This document shows positions 26,430 through 34,515 of a stretch of 48,496 nucleotides of DNA, piece by piece (positions within the stretch are counted from its first letter, which is position 1; every line of letters begins with the position of its first letter). The stretch is from Candidatus Cryptobacteroides intestinigallinarum. GTDB lineage: Bacteria; Bacteroidota; Bacteroidia; Bacteroidales; UBA932. Under the pieces are notes generated by a model. That model saw nothing but the letters and a program-made list of their open reading frames with translations. It was not told where the DNA came from and made no database searches. The stretch covers positions 1-48,496 of the forward strand of contig JADIMK010000038.1 in the NCBI GenBank assembly GCA_017694785.1, given 5' to 3'. The position numbers were made by a program, and so were the translations under genes.

Positions 26430-28694
26430 CTATTTGTCCCAGCTTTCAGAACGTGTGACAGGTCTGACTACAGCACCGGTTGCCGATGCGGACTTCTTAT
26501 GCAGAGCAAACTTGAAGTTGTTGTCCACGATTGTCTGTATAAGACTTGCCGTGCCGTATTTCTGGCCTGACTCCGGCAGATTATCAGCAAAATTGAAAAA
26601 GATGAGTCCGAGCGAAGCGTTCTCCGATCTTTCCTGGAGCTGACGGACGGCGAAAGGAGCCATTTCCAAAGTAAGGTCTATAATACCTTGTGAACTTGGG
26701 TCTCTGCTGTAAGAACCTCCTACAAAAGAGCCTCCCAGGTCGTTCATGAACCACCACGAGTGATCATATCCAGGCTCGTTGTATTTATTCACACTAGATG
26801 TGAACAGAGCTTCGGCATACTGTTTCTTATAGTTGATATCAACCTTACCGTCAGGTCCATCTTCACCAGCCCCACTTCCTGCGACACCGACTGATGTGAC
26901 TTCCTGATAGAGCCATTTCATTGATGAAGAGTTCTGGACTGAAGAATTCGGAGAGCCCCAGCTGAGAGGCACTCCCTCAGGAACATAAGCAACATCCCAC
27001 AAAGAAAACAGACAAGGAATACCTGCCGATGCTGAAATCTTGTTTCCCATTCCTGGCGAGTTGAAATTTGCCTTGAGGATAATCTTGCCCTTTACATCAT
27101 CGATGGTAGTCTGAGGCGTTATCTCATCGGTATATATCCTAAGTGCAGACTTTGATTTTAGATTATTGATAGAATACTCAAGAGTCCGAATCCAGGCTTC
27201 TTCTGTATTTAACTGAGCCCACCCTTCATTATCAGTAGTACCGCCATCATAAGTAAGCTGTACAAACACATACTCATATTCCTTTCCCTTGGTCTCTGCT
27301 TCTGTCAGAGCATCGGAAAGTATTTCCAAAATTGTCTCCAAAGAATAATTATTCAGTCTTTTGCCATCAACGCATGCATAAAGTTCACCGCTCCGGAACT
27401 GAGGGTTAAAAAGATTATTACCTGCATCATACAATGCACCTGTCTGAATGATGAATGCACGGACGCCTGCCTGGAACTGATCTTCAATAGACGCATTCTG
27501 ATATATTACATTAGAGCCATTGGCCTCTGTAAGCATGGACATCTTGCTGCCCGGAAGGGAAAGCTCTGTGATATAGATGTCAGGATCGAGAGAATCCTGC
27601 CAGTAGTTCGTACCGCCGGTCTTCACATAAGGCAGAGAGACCCTGTTGACCTTGTGTGCAAGTATCTGGCCTGTCTGAAGGGTCTTGACAAGGTTTTGGC
27701 TGTTGACTGGAGATACAGATACCTGGAGAGTCTGCACTTCAAAGCCGTCGTCGTTAGGAAGAAGGTATGCATGCAGAACAAGCTTGTCACCGGGACCGAG
27801 AGATATATAGTCTCCCGTCTCCTCATTATAGCATGATATGGTGATCCTGTTCCTGACTTCATTGAGATTGCCGGCTACGTCACATTCCGGATTAGCACCC
27901 TGCTGTGTCCCGTCCTTGACAGGGTTGAAATCGCACTTGAAATCACCGGTAAGATATATGTTCTGCCCGGCTCCGTCCGGATCCACGGCATTGACATTTA
28001 TGCTGGATATCTTCACCGGCGACGAATTCTCAGTTGGACCGTTAACGGTGATCTCCAGGATAGTATTGAGCGGATGGAAAGTCAGAGGGACATCAGTACC
28101 TTCAGGAAGTACAGATTTGTCAACCTGTGTATATGCCCACATATAGGCATAATCAGTGTTGGCAATGCCTCTTATGACACGGTTTCCGTCAGCATCGACA
28201 GATTCCTCAAACCTGACCGGATCCTGAAGGACAGGCACTGAAGCATAGATCAGACCGTCTCCGTCAACCCCAGTCACGGCAGATGCCGGATAGAAGCCGT
28301 AGAAATCATGGATATCCGTCTGCCCCCACTGCAGCCCGGTATCCCCAGTCTTTGTGACAGATGCTGAAGTATTTGTAGGATTTCCTTCTGTATCGACAGC
28401 AGGCGTAACCTTGTAGTCTGAACGGACTGTATTGCTGGACTGAGGGCAATATACAGCTATATAATCATCATTGTCCCAATATACGGGATAGTACCTGTTT
28501 CCTGTCTCCGGATCTGTCAGTATCTCGTCCCCATATATAGTGCGTGTCTGCACATTGCCGGGAAGAGAAGATCCGAACGTGATCTCGTCCCCTGTCTCGA
28601 CAGGCACGAACGACTCCTTTACCGAACATCCGGCAAGCCCGGATATCACAATAACCGGAAGAATTATATACCTTGGATCTATAAACTTTCTCAT
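26430..28694 (-). CDS. Fimbrillin-like lipoprotein fused to a PI-PLC-like domain
   Basis: The 754-aa protein has a lipobox ending at C23 (GLAGC). The N-terminal half (about residues 30-360) resembles the Mfa-like/fimbrillin family: TRTIYGDE, YYPVYWDNDDYIAVYCP, WGQTDIHDFYGFYPAS, LTFHPLNTILEI and GQILAHKVNRVSLP. The C-terminal half (about 370-754) follows the order of elements in PI-PLC X domains: ITELSLPGSKMSM, IEDQFQAGVRAFIIQTG, LETILEILSDAL, KGKIILKANF and a late SLWDVAY. The first catalytic His of true enzymes (PGTHDS) is Lys here (PGSKMS), and the RAFD-R element reads RAFIIQ, so phospholipase activity is unlikely. It probably acts as a surface adhesin or binding protein. It follows the 63-aa gene by 12 nt, at the end of the EPS operon. 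Confidence 0.75.
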   Translation of the reverse strand: MRKFIDPRYIILPVIVISGLAGCSVKESFVPVETGDEITFGSSLPGNVQTRTIYGDEILTDPETGNRYYPVYWDNDDYIAVYCPQSSNTVRSDYKVTPAVDTEGNPTNTSASVTKTGDTGLQWGQTDIHDFYGFYPASAVTGVDGDGLIYASVPVLQDPVRFEESVDADGNRVIRGIANTDYAYMWAYTQVDKSVLPEGTDVPLTFHPLNTILEITVNGPTENSSPVKISSINVNAVDPDGAGQNIYLTGDFKCDFNPVKDGTQQGANPECDVAGNLNEVRNRITISCYNEETGDYISLGPGDKLVLHAYLLPNDDGFEVQTLQVSVSPVNSQNLVKTLQTGQILAHKVNRVSLPYVKTGGTNYWQDSLDPDIYITELSLPGSKMSMLTEANGSNVIYQNASIEDQFQAGVRAFIIQTGALYDAGNNLFNPQFRSGELYACVDGKRLNNYSLETILEILSDALTEAETKGKEYEYVFVQLTYDGGTTDNEGWAQLNTEEAWIRTLEYSINNLKSKSALRIYTDEITPQTTIDDVKGKIILKANFNSPGMGNKISASAGIPCLFSLWDVAYVPEGVPLSWGSPNSSVQNSSSMKWLYQEVTSVGVAGSGAGEDGPDGKVDINYKKQYAEALFTSSVNKYNEPGYDHSWWFMNDLGGSFVGGSYSRDPSSQGIIDLTLEMAPFAVRQLQERSENASLGLIFFNFADNLPESGQKYGTASLIQTIVDNNFKFALHKKSASATGAVVRPVTRSESWDK

Positions 28695-28706
28695 AACACA
28701 TGAATA

Positions 28707-28898
28707 TTAGTCCCACGTGTTCCACGAAGGATCTTCATTGTCAAAATAATTGCCTTCATTACCTATCTCATGACCTTCTATAGTGACACCCTCATCATGC
28801 TCATCCTTCGGGTCAAAGACAGAAGCGCTCATGAATCCGTTTTCTGTTTCAACAGAAGTATGGACTGTCTGCATCCTTATGTACTTTTTCCTCTCCAT
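28707..28898 (-). CDS. Small protein, KY-start and acidic tail, function unknown
   Basis: This gives a 63-aa product. It begins MERKKYIRMQTVHTSVETE, continues with GFMSASVF, and ends in an acidic, aromatic tail (GNYFDNEDPSWNTWD). I recall similar short proteins, with a KKYI-x-P-like start, an LETE-like element, an M-x-x-S segment and a variable acidic C-terminus, as common in Bacteroidales near fimbrillin and export genes. It has no signal peptide or membrane segment. It sits 12 nt upstream of the fimbrillin-like gene and 72 nt after the Wzc-type kinase gene. The conserved-looking head and Asp/Asn/Trp-rich tail would suit a precursor of a modified or exported peptide, but it could equally be a small accessory protein. 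Function not known. Confidence 0.65.
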   Translation of the reverse strand: MERKKYIRMQTVHTSVETENGFMSASVFDPKDEHDEGVTIEGHEIGNEGNYFDNEDPSWNTWD

Positions 28899-28970
28899 AG
28901 CTTTGTACTGTTAATCTTGTAAGTATCTATTATATTATACGATAAATATCCTTATATGAGTTCATTTTAT

Positions 28971-31355
28971 TCACTTTTCGTGACTTTTCCCTGTTTTTTC
29001 TCCGTAGCCGTAGCCGTAGCCGTATCCATATCCATAACCATAACCATAGCCGTAACCATAACCATAACCATAGCCATGACGGCTCATGTCAACGCCGTTC
29101 AGAAGAATTGCCATGTTGGAAAGTTTCCGGTCAGTATACATCTTCTCCACATCAGGAAGCTGCCGCCTGTCCATCCTGCCGGCACGGATGACAAATACGG
29201 TAAGATCCGTGACCCTGTTGACAATGGCTGCGTCAGCGATAATGCCAGCAGGGACACAGTCAACTATAATATAGTCGTATCTTTCACGGAGCTTGCTGAA
29301 AAGCTCATCAAGCCTGCTGTCCATAAGGAGTTCAGTCGGATTCGGAGCAGGAGTCCCGGCAAGTACGATGTCCGGGCCGTCCGATCTCAGGCGCAGGATA
29401 TCATCGATTGCCAGATCCCTGTTCGCCAGATAATCCGTGACTCCATAATGGCCATAGTTGAAGAATTTCGACAGTGATCTTTTTCTGATGTCGAGATCGA
29501 CAAGCACGACCTTCTTCTTGGCATAGACAAGACTGTATGCGAGATTGATAGAGACGAATGTCTTGCCTGCTCCTTCGTTCATGGATACAAGTGTCACAAC
29601 CTGGCAGCCGTTCTGCTTCCTGAGCATAAAGGACATGTTCGTCCTTATGATACGGAATGCCTCTGATATGACATTCCTGGTCCCTTCTACGACGACAGGT
29701 ACAGACTTCCCTTCCTTGGACTTCAGATTCTTGTCATAAGGTATTTCCCCGATGAACGGAAGATCCACGATATCTTCAATATCCTTTCTCCTGTGGACCC
29801 TTGTATCAAGAGTGAGAATCAGCAGGAATACTACACACGGAAGGACCAGACCGGAAAGCAGTCCGAGGAAAAGGATCCTGCCCCTGTCCGGAGATATCGG
29901 AGACATGCTGCCGGAGGCCTCGTCAATGATACGGGCATTGTTGTCTGCCATTGCCTGAGCCAAAGCATTTTCCTCTCTTCTGTTGAGAAGGAACATGTAG
30001 AGGCTCTCCTTGATCTTCTGCTGTCTTTCTATTGAAAGCATCTCCCGCTGCTGTGTCGGTATGGATGTCATCCTTGACTGTGCCCTCTGCTCACGGCTTC
30101 TGGCATCATTCAGACGGACATTCAGACTCACGACCATATTGTCCACAGCTCTGATTATGCTCTGCTTCATCGCGCGAAGCGAATTGTTAAGTTCCAGCAC
30201 CACAGGATTCATCTCGCTGCTGTCGTCTATCAGCTTGTCCCGCCTGAGCTTCACAGCATTGTATTGAGATATTTGGGATTCGATGTTCATATCATTGATT
30301 CCCGTATTTGCCGGAAGGAGATCCACCTCCTTGGAAGGATCAGAAAGATAGTCCTTGATATAGTCCGCCAGTTCAAGCTGGGTCTCAAGTTCAAGGACAT
30401 CGGTATTGTATTTCTGTGCCTGCTGGATATAGATGCCTGAAGTCGTCCCCATGTCGACCACCTGGTTGTCTTTCTTGAAGAGCTCAAGGTCAGACTCTAC
30501 CGAACCCAATTCCTTTTCTATGATGATGAGACGTTCATTGATGAAATCCGCAGTATTGATCGCCACCTGGTTCTTGTCGTTGATAGCTTCCTCGTTGTAG
30601 ACTGTTATAAGCATGTTGAGCACATCCCTAGCCCTGACCGGAGACTCATCTTTCAACGACAGGTTAAGTATCGAAGACTCCTCTCCTTCCTGACGGATCC
30701 CGAAATTGGCTCTATACCATGCGACCATGGAGTCAAGAGGTCGTTTCTCTACATGGATTTCCTTGCCTTTCCAGGAATTGTTGTAATAGTTGGTCACACC
30801 GAATACGGCGCGGATCCCGTTGCCTATCTCCAAGGTGTCCGCGACATGCACACCCACACGGCTTCTGCTATGCTTTTCACCGATCGATACCGTCATTGAA
30901 TCGGGTCCTGCAGGGACAACCGTCATCACTGCACGGCTCTGCGGCTCTGCATCCAGGAAAGTCACTGTCACAGGAGACTGGGTATAAAGTTCACGGTAGC
31001 GGAGCTTGTCATCTACTCTGTAGCTGACATCAGCGTGGACTCTCTGTATCACTTCACGGAACAGTTTCTTTGACTTGAACTGCAGTATTTCATTGGATAC
31101 ATTGACCCTGTTGATGAGATTGTCATACCTGTCGAGGCTTGCCGTTGTAGTCTTGTTGGAAGGGTCCTTAATTATCACCGTGGCTGAAGAATAATAAATG
31201 AACGGCCGGCTTGCATAATACACCCATGCCAGAAGACCGAATACGGCAACCGAAAGTACTATCCACCTCCATTTGGAAAACAGATAGAACACGATGTCAA
31301 GGACATTGACCCCTGACTGGGCTTTATCGTTTCTGTTTTTTGCTGACATATTCAA
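28971..31355 (-). CDS. Wzc-type chain-length determinant and BY-family tyrosine autokinase
   Basis: This inner-membrane co-polymerase/BY-kinase controls EPS chain length and export. The 794-aa protein has TM1 at about residues 31-51, a Wzz periplasmic domain with long coiled-coil segments (about 250-430), TM2 at about 505-527, and a cytoplasmic kinase domain. The Walker A form NEGAGKT lies near 588-595, Walker A' (VVLVDLDIRKR) near 612-622, and Walker B (YIIVDCVPAG) near 690-700. The C-terminal tyrosine cluster, the autophosphorylation site in this family, is here an uninterrupted Gly-Tyr alternation at residues 761-785 with 12 tyrosines, then EKTGKSHEK. Neighbours are the Wza-type gene 18 nt upstream and the small-peptide gene downstream. 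Confidence 0.94.
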   Translation of the reverse strand: MNMSAKNRNDKAQSGVNVLDIVFYLFSKWRWIVLSVAVFGLLAWVYYASRPFIYYSSATVIIKDPSNKTTTASLDRYDNLINRVNVSNEILQFKSKKLFREVIQRVHADVSYRVDDKLRYRELYTQSPVTVTFLDAEPQSRAVMTVVPAGPDSMTVSIGEKHSRSRVGVHVADTLEIGNGIRAVFGVTNYYNNSWKGKEIHVEKRPLDSMVAWYRANFGIRQEGEESSILNLSLKDESPVRARDVLNMLITVYNEEAINDKNQVAINTADFINERLIIIEKELGSVESDLELFKKDNQVVDMGTTSGIYIQQAQKYNTDVLELETQLELADYIKDYLSDPSKEVDLLPANTGINDMNIESQISQYNAVKLRRDKLIDDSSEMNPVVLELNNSLRAMKQSIIRAVDNMVVSLNVRLNDARSREQRAQSRMTSIPTQQREMLSIERQQKIKESLYMFLLNRREENALAQAMADNNARIIDEASGSMSPISPDRGRILFLGLLSGLVLPCVVFLLILTLDTRVHRRKDIEDIVDLPFIGEIPYDKNLKSKEGKSVPVVVEGTRNVISEAFRIIRTNMSFMLRKQNGCQVVTLVSMNEGAGKTFVSINLAYSLVYAKKKVVLVDLDIRKRSLSKFFNYGHYGVTDYLANRDLAIDDILRLRSDGPDIVLAGTPAPNPTELLMDSRLDELFSKLRERYDYIIVDCVPAGIIADAAIVNRVTDLTVFVIRAGRMDRRQLPDVEKMYTDRKLSNMAILLNGVDMSRHGYGYGYGYGYGYGYGYGYGYGYGYGEKTGKSHEK
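29001..29075 (-). repeat. Hexanucleotide repeat encoding (Gly-Tyr)12-Gly in the Wzc-type kinase
   Basis: Seventy-five bases encode 25 residues alternating Gly and Tyr. On the minus strand the unit is GGN TAY, with third positions varying between copies, so the tract is a degenerate hexanucleotide array. Slippage by whole units would change the number of tyrosines while keeping the frame. Confidence 0.9.
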
Positions 31356-31373
31356 TTGATTTATAAGTCATTA

Positions 31374-32189
31374 TCATTTATCGGGGAATATTCCGATGGC
31401 GTTACCGGCCCATATGAATGAGCAGATAGCCGTCAATGCAGACAATACCATTGTACCGATCTGCCATCCCCTGTCCTCAGCATCACGCTTGATGTATCGA
31501 GGCTCCACATATATCACATCGTTCTGCTGCAGGTAGTAGCATGGAGATGTGAATACATCTTTTGTCCTCAGGTCAGCGACATACATTTCCGCATCGTCTC
31601 CGACATTCCTGATCACAGCGACCTTATCCACACGGGCATTGACAGCAAGTCCGCCGGCCTGTGCAATGGCTTCAAAAAGAGTCACCTTGTCTCCATCCGA
31701 ACTGAATGTACCCGTTCTGGACACGGCACCGATCACAGTATATCTGAAATTGAGGAACTCGATGGATACCAGAGGCATCTTCATGTAGTTGCCTTCCTGT
31801 ATCTTCTCCTTTATGAGTTCTGTAGCCTGGGAAACCGTAAGTCCTTCCAGGTGCAGGCTCCCGAGTATCGGGAAGTCGATGTTTCCGTTTGCATCCACCC
31901 TGTACCCCTTTTCCTCCGAAATGGGCCCGGATGAACTTACGCTGCCGTCAGCTCCGACATTGATGCTTCCTCCGTGGACATTGAACGGAATGGCCAGTTC
32001 AGGATTTCTGCTGCTGCTCACCGCTATGTCCAGCCTGTCGTCTTTCATGATGACAGTCTCGTAACTCATGTCCACAGGATACTGCTCACCAGGAAGCATG
32101 TCCTGGAGATAGATATAATCCTTTGTGGCAGTACATGATGCCAGAAGCAATGTGACAGACAGGGCAATGAATGCCAAATGTTTTTTCAT
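31374..32189 (-). CDS. Wza-type polysaccharide export lipoprotein
   Basis: This is an outer-membrane polysaccharide export protein. The ATG at 32189 gives 271 aa starting MKKHLAFIALSVTLLLASC with the lipobox ending at C19; the frame extends seven codons further up without improving the signal. A Poly_export domain (KDDRLDIAVSSSRNPELAIPF, GNIDFPILGSLHLEGLT) is followed by an SLBB-like domain (YTVIGAVSRTGTFSSDGDKVTLFEAIAQAGGL). A hydrophobic helix near the C-terminus (WQIGTMVLSALTAICSFIWAG) matches the membrane-spanning helix of Wza. It is cotranscribed with the Wzc-type kinase gene 18 nt downstream. Confidence 0.94.
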   Translation of the reverse strand: MKKHLAFIALSVTLLLASCTATKDYIYLQDMLPGEQYPVDMSYETVIMKDDRLDIAVSSSRNPELAIPFNVHGGSINVGADGSVSSSGPISEEKGYRVDANGNIDFPILGSLHLEGLTVSQATELIKEKIQEGNYMKMPLVSIEFLNFRYTVIGAVSRTGTFSSDGDKVTLFEAIAQAGGLAVNARVDKVAVIRNVGDDAEMYVADLRTKDVFTSPCYYLQQNDVIYVEPRYIKRDAEDRGWQIGTMVLSALTAICSFIWAGNAIGIFPDK

Positions 32190-32216
32190 GATATGATTGT
32201 ATTTGTTCAACTTATT

Positions 32217-33158
32217 TCAAGATTCAGATATCTGCTGCATACCGCATGGGACGGCTGATTCAAGCGCAGAACGGCAGATTGTTGCCGCCTCCGCATCAGG
32301 AAGGCATTCCATCAGACCTATCCCGACCTTTTCCGAAATGCAGGCAAGGGTATCGCACAACGGACTGAACAGATGTCTGTCGCGTCTTATCGCCGAACTG
32401 CCCCTGAGCAGCATTGAAAACGCTGCAGCTCCATCCAAGGGTACGAATATGTTGCGGTCTGCCCTCCTTATCCCGGCTATACCCTTGACAGGACACCCCA
32501 TATTCCTGTAGCAAGGAGTCTTTCCGCTCCAAGGGGTGCCGTAGGCCATCACCAGATTGTCTTCTATGCGCAGCACAGGATTGTCATCGTTAAGAAGAAA
32601 ACTTCCTGCGATATTCTTCAGCCATAAGGAAGAATGTGTGCTCTTTCCCGCTCCGCTCTTCCCCATGAACAGGTATGAATACAAATCCCGCCCGGTCCGA
32701 ACGGCTACTGCAGAGGCATGGACAGCAACCGCCTGATGCCTTATGATTGACTGGGAAAACGCTATACGGAGCATCGAGCACAATGCGCTTGCCGCATACC
32801 GGCTTTCAATGGAAAGGACTATCTTCACATCTGAAAAATCCTCCGAAGCATACATGGTATGTACACAGGAGCCGTTATGCGGCCTCAACCGTACAAGATA
32901 ACCATCGGCCGTACGGTACAGGGCGCTGTATCCCATCTCATCTGAAATCTCATCCATAGCCATCCGGGAGCATGAATCTTCTTGCCTCCGGTCTTTTTCT
33001 TCTGTCATACAAGCGTCGAGGATATGGTGACAGCCGCCATCATCAGCCGCTTTGAATCTTCTGAATGAAGGCAGCATGGCATCCGGATCATATCTGTCAG
33101 GAAGAGACAGGGACAGACAGAATCCCGCAATCCTGTATGTGTATGTTCTGTCTTTCAT
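32217..33158 (-). CDS. HprK-related P-loop kinase-like protein
   Basis: The 313-aa protein resembles the C-terminal half of HPr kinase. The P-loop FMGKSGAGKSTHSS lies at about residues 163-176, followed by LLNDDNPVLRIED (the acidic strand that holds metal in this family) and YGTPWSGKTP. There is no HPr in the neighbourhood, so it is not the catabolite-control enzyme. Similar HprK-like kinases occur with a PqqD-like protein in EPS/exosortase loci and, with a nucleotidyltransferase, in paeninodin-type lasso peptide clusters, where the kinase phosphorylates the peptide. Here it overlaps the nucleotidyltransferase gene by 4 nt and precedes the Wza-type gene. Its substrate is not known. Confidence 0.82.
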   Translation of the reverse strand: MKDRTYTYRIAGFCLSLSLPDRYDPDAMLPSFRRFKAADDGGCHHILDACMTEEKDRRQEDSCSRMAMDEISDEMGYSALYRTADGYLVRLRPHNGSCVHTMYASEDFSDVKIVLSIESRYAASALCSMLRIAFSQSIIRHQAVAVHASAVAVRTGRDLYSYLFMGKSGAGKSTHSSLWLKNIAGSFLLNDDNPVLRIEDNLVMAYGTPWSGKTPCYRNMGCPVKGIAGIRRADRNIFVPLDGAAAFSMLLRGSSAIRRDRHLFSPLCDTLACISEKVGIGLMECLPDAEAATICRSALESAVPCGMQQISES

Positions 33159-34249
33159 CTTGCAGACTGTCCTCCCAGAAGGCCGGCCAATATCCAGAAC
33201 GTTTCACCCGCAGCAATCGGGAACGACAGCCCGGCATTTTGAATGAAAGCTGATAAGGTATGCATTTTACGTCTGACGGAAGATTTCCTGTCATTTTCCC
33301 GTCCATGCCTGAACCTGCCGAAATTCCCGCCATCCATGACAGCGCTGAGTATGCGTCCGTTTCTTGAGGGATCTGTTTTCCTGTATGGAAGCCACCTTTC
33401 ATCGAGTCCCAGGTACTCCACCATGAAGGCATTCACAACCTGGAACCATCTTCCCATTCCGATTCCATCCGCATCCCTGATGAATTCTTCTGATGAGATC
33501 TTCCCAGCATGGGCCTTCACACAGCAGGCCATGTCACAGAATTGCCTGAGGCCTATGCCCCTTCCGGCGAGATGTTTGAAAATATGTGAGCCGACAAGCA
33601 GAATCTCAAGTCCGGGAGAAGGGACAGTCAGACCTGGTCCTTCGGTATCCTCCAGACGGGCCGCCACAAAGCCATATCTGGCTATTAGATCTTGAATGAA
33701 TCGTCTCCGTCTCGGATCGTATATGTCAAGCAGCTGACGGTGGTGCTCAACAGTAATTCCGTTCCAGATGTAAAGGGAACTGCCGTCCGCTCTCCCATTT
33801 ATATGTATTCCTCTTCGGGACATGATCTCCAAAGCTGCCTCACTGTCTTTCCTGTCATTGAAAAACCAGTCAATATCGCCGCATTCCCTCAGATGTGGTT
33901 CATTGTATAGCCGGGCAAGTCCCTGGCCTTTCTGCAGCACCGGATGGAGGCCTGCGGAGGCGAAGATGGAGTTGATCTGTGATACAGCCTTGTCCATCAG
34001 GCAGTTCTTTTTTTCTATGGCAGCCGCATGTGCCGTCCATTCCATGAGCAGCTTTGCAGCCGGCAGGAATTCTTCAGGCAGATAGTGCAGTCCCCTCCAG
34101 ACAAGAGCCTCAACAGACTGACGGGAGGAAAGTACCATTACCTTCTGCCATTCCTCTTCCGTAAGAGGAAAGGAAACAAGTCCGTCCACATCGCGTTGCC
34201 AAAGCCCGGATCTGAGAAGAGAAAAGAATGCAGAAGTCACTCTGTCCAT
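33155..34249 (-). CDS. Nucleotidyltransferase family protein (NTP_transf_5-like)
   Basis: The 364-aa protein carries the family pattern KGQGLARLYNEPHLRECGDIDW at about residues 104-128, with the metal-binding pair D125 and D127 in GDIDW. Nearby YIWNGITVEHHRQL and LEILLVGSHIFKHLAGRGIGLRQFCDMAC are also typical. The reaction is unknown for most members; some act with HprK-like kinases on lasso peptides. It overlaps the PqqD gene by 13 nt and the kinase gene by 4 nt, so the three proteins are almost certainly made together. Confidence 0.85.
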   Translation of the reverse strand: MDRVTSAFFSLLRSGLWQRDVDGLVSFPLTEEEWQKVMVLSSRQSVEALVWRGLHYLPEEFLPAAKLLMEWTAHAAAIEKKNCLMDKAVSQINSIFASAGLHPVLQKGQGLARLYNEPHLRECGDIDWFFNDRKDSEAALEIMSRRGIHINGRADGSSLYIWNGITVEHHRQLLDIYDPRRRRFIQDLIARYGFVAARLEDTEGPGLTVPSPGLEILLVGSHIFKHLAGRGIGLRQFCDMACCVKAHAGKISSEEFIRDADGIGMGRWFQVVNAFMVEYLGLDERWLPYRKTDPSRNGRILSAVMDGGNFGRFRHGRENDRKSSVRRKMHTLSAFIQNAGLSFPIAAGETFWILAGLLGGQSAR

Positions 34250-34509
34250 ACGAGTCCATATCTAATCCAGATATCCAGTGTCTCCTTGACGTCAGCCAGA
34301 GCCGTCTCCATATCCACCTCATATTCCTCACATAGCCATCCGGCAAGCTGTTCAGGAGTAAAATCTGTTCCTTCAGCCTTTTTCCATAGCCATGCTGAAG
34401 TCTCATTGAGAGAAAAAACATCTGTCAGGTCTGTATCAGGCCCTGATACCCTCACCACTATGCTATAGGGACCTATTTCCCTGAGTTTCAAATCTTCGTT
34501 AAGCCTCAT
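34237..34509 (-). CDS. PqqD-family peptide-binding protein
   Basis: The 90-aa product has the PqqD fold pattern: an N-terminal beta hairpin (REIGPYSIVVRV), DVFSLNETSAWLWKKAEG at about residues 30-47, then FTPEQLAGWLCEEYEVD and a final helix ending in a YGLVW segment. PqqD-type domains (RiPP recognition elements) bind the leader of a peptide substrate and present it to a modifying enzyme. In this operon the partners are the nucleotidyltransferase and HprK-like kinase directly downstream. It starts 6 nt after the sugar-phosphate transferase gene. No radical SAM or ATP-grasp enzyme is present. Confidence 0.85.
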   Translation of the reverse strand: MRLNEDLKLREIGPYSIVVRVSGPDTDLTDVFSLNETSAWLWKKAEGTDFTPEQLAGWLCEEYEVDMETALADVKETLDIWIRYGLVWTE

Positions 34510-34515
34510 AGAGAA

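Noticed and set aside
29001..29075. Short repeated units that could suggest a CRISPR array
   Set aside because: Units are six bases without spacers and lie inside a coding frame; no cas genes are present anywhere in the window.
28956..29477. 173-codon plus-strand frame with a valine/isoleucine/threonine repeat that looks like a membrane protein
   Set aside because: The hydrophobic repeat is the antisense reading of the Gly-Tyr hexanucleotide tract in the Wzc-type kinase gene.
32217..33158. HprK-like protein as the HPr kinase of catabolite control
   Set aside because: It lacks the N-terminal HprK domain, no HPr gene is near, and the PqqD/nucleotidyltransferase context points elsewhere.
32217..34509. 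A complete lasso peptide cluster
   Set aside because: No asparagine synthetase-like cyclase and no transglutaminase-like leader protease are encoded in the window, so only the accessory-type enzymes match.
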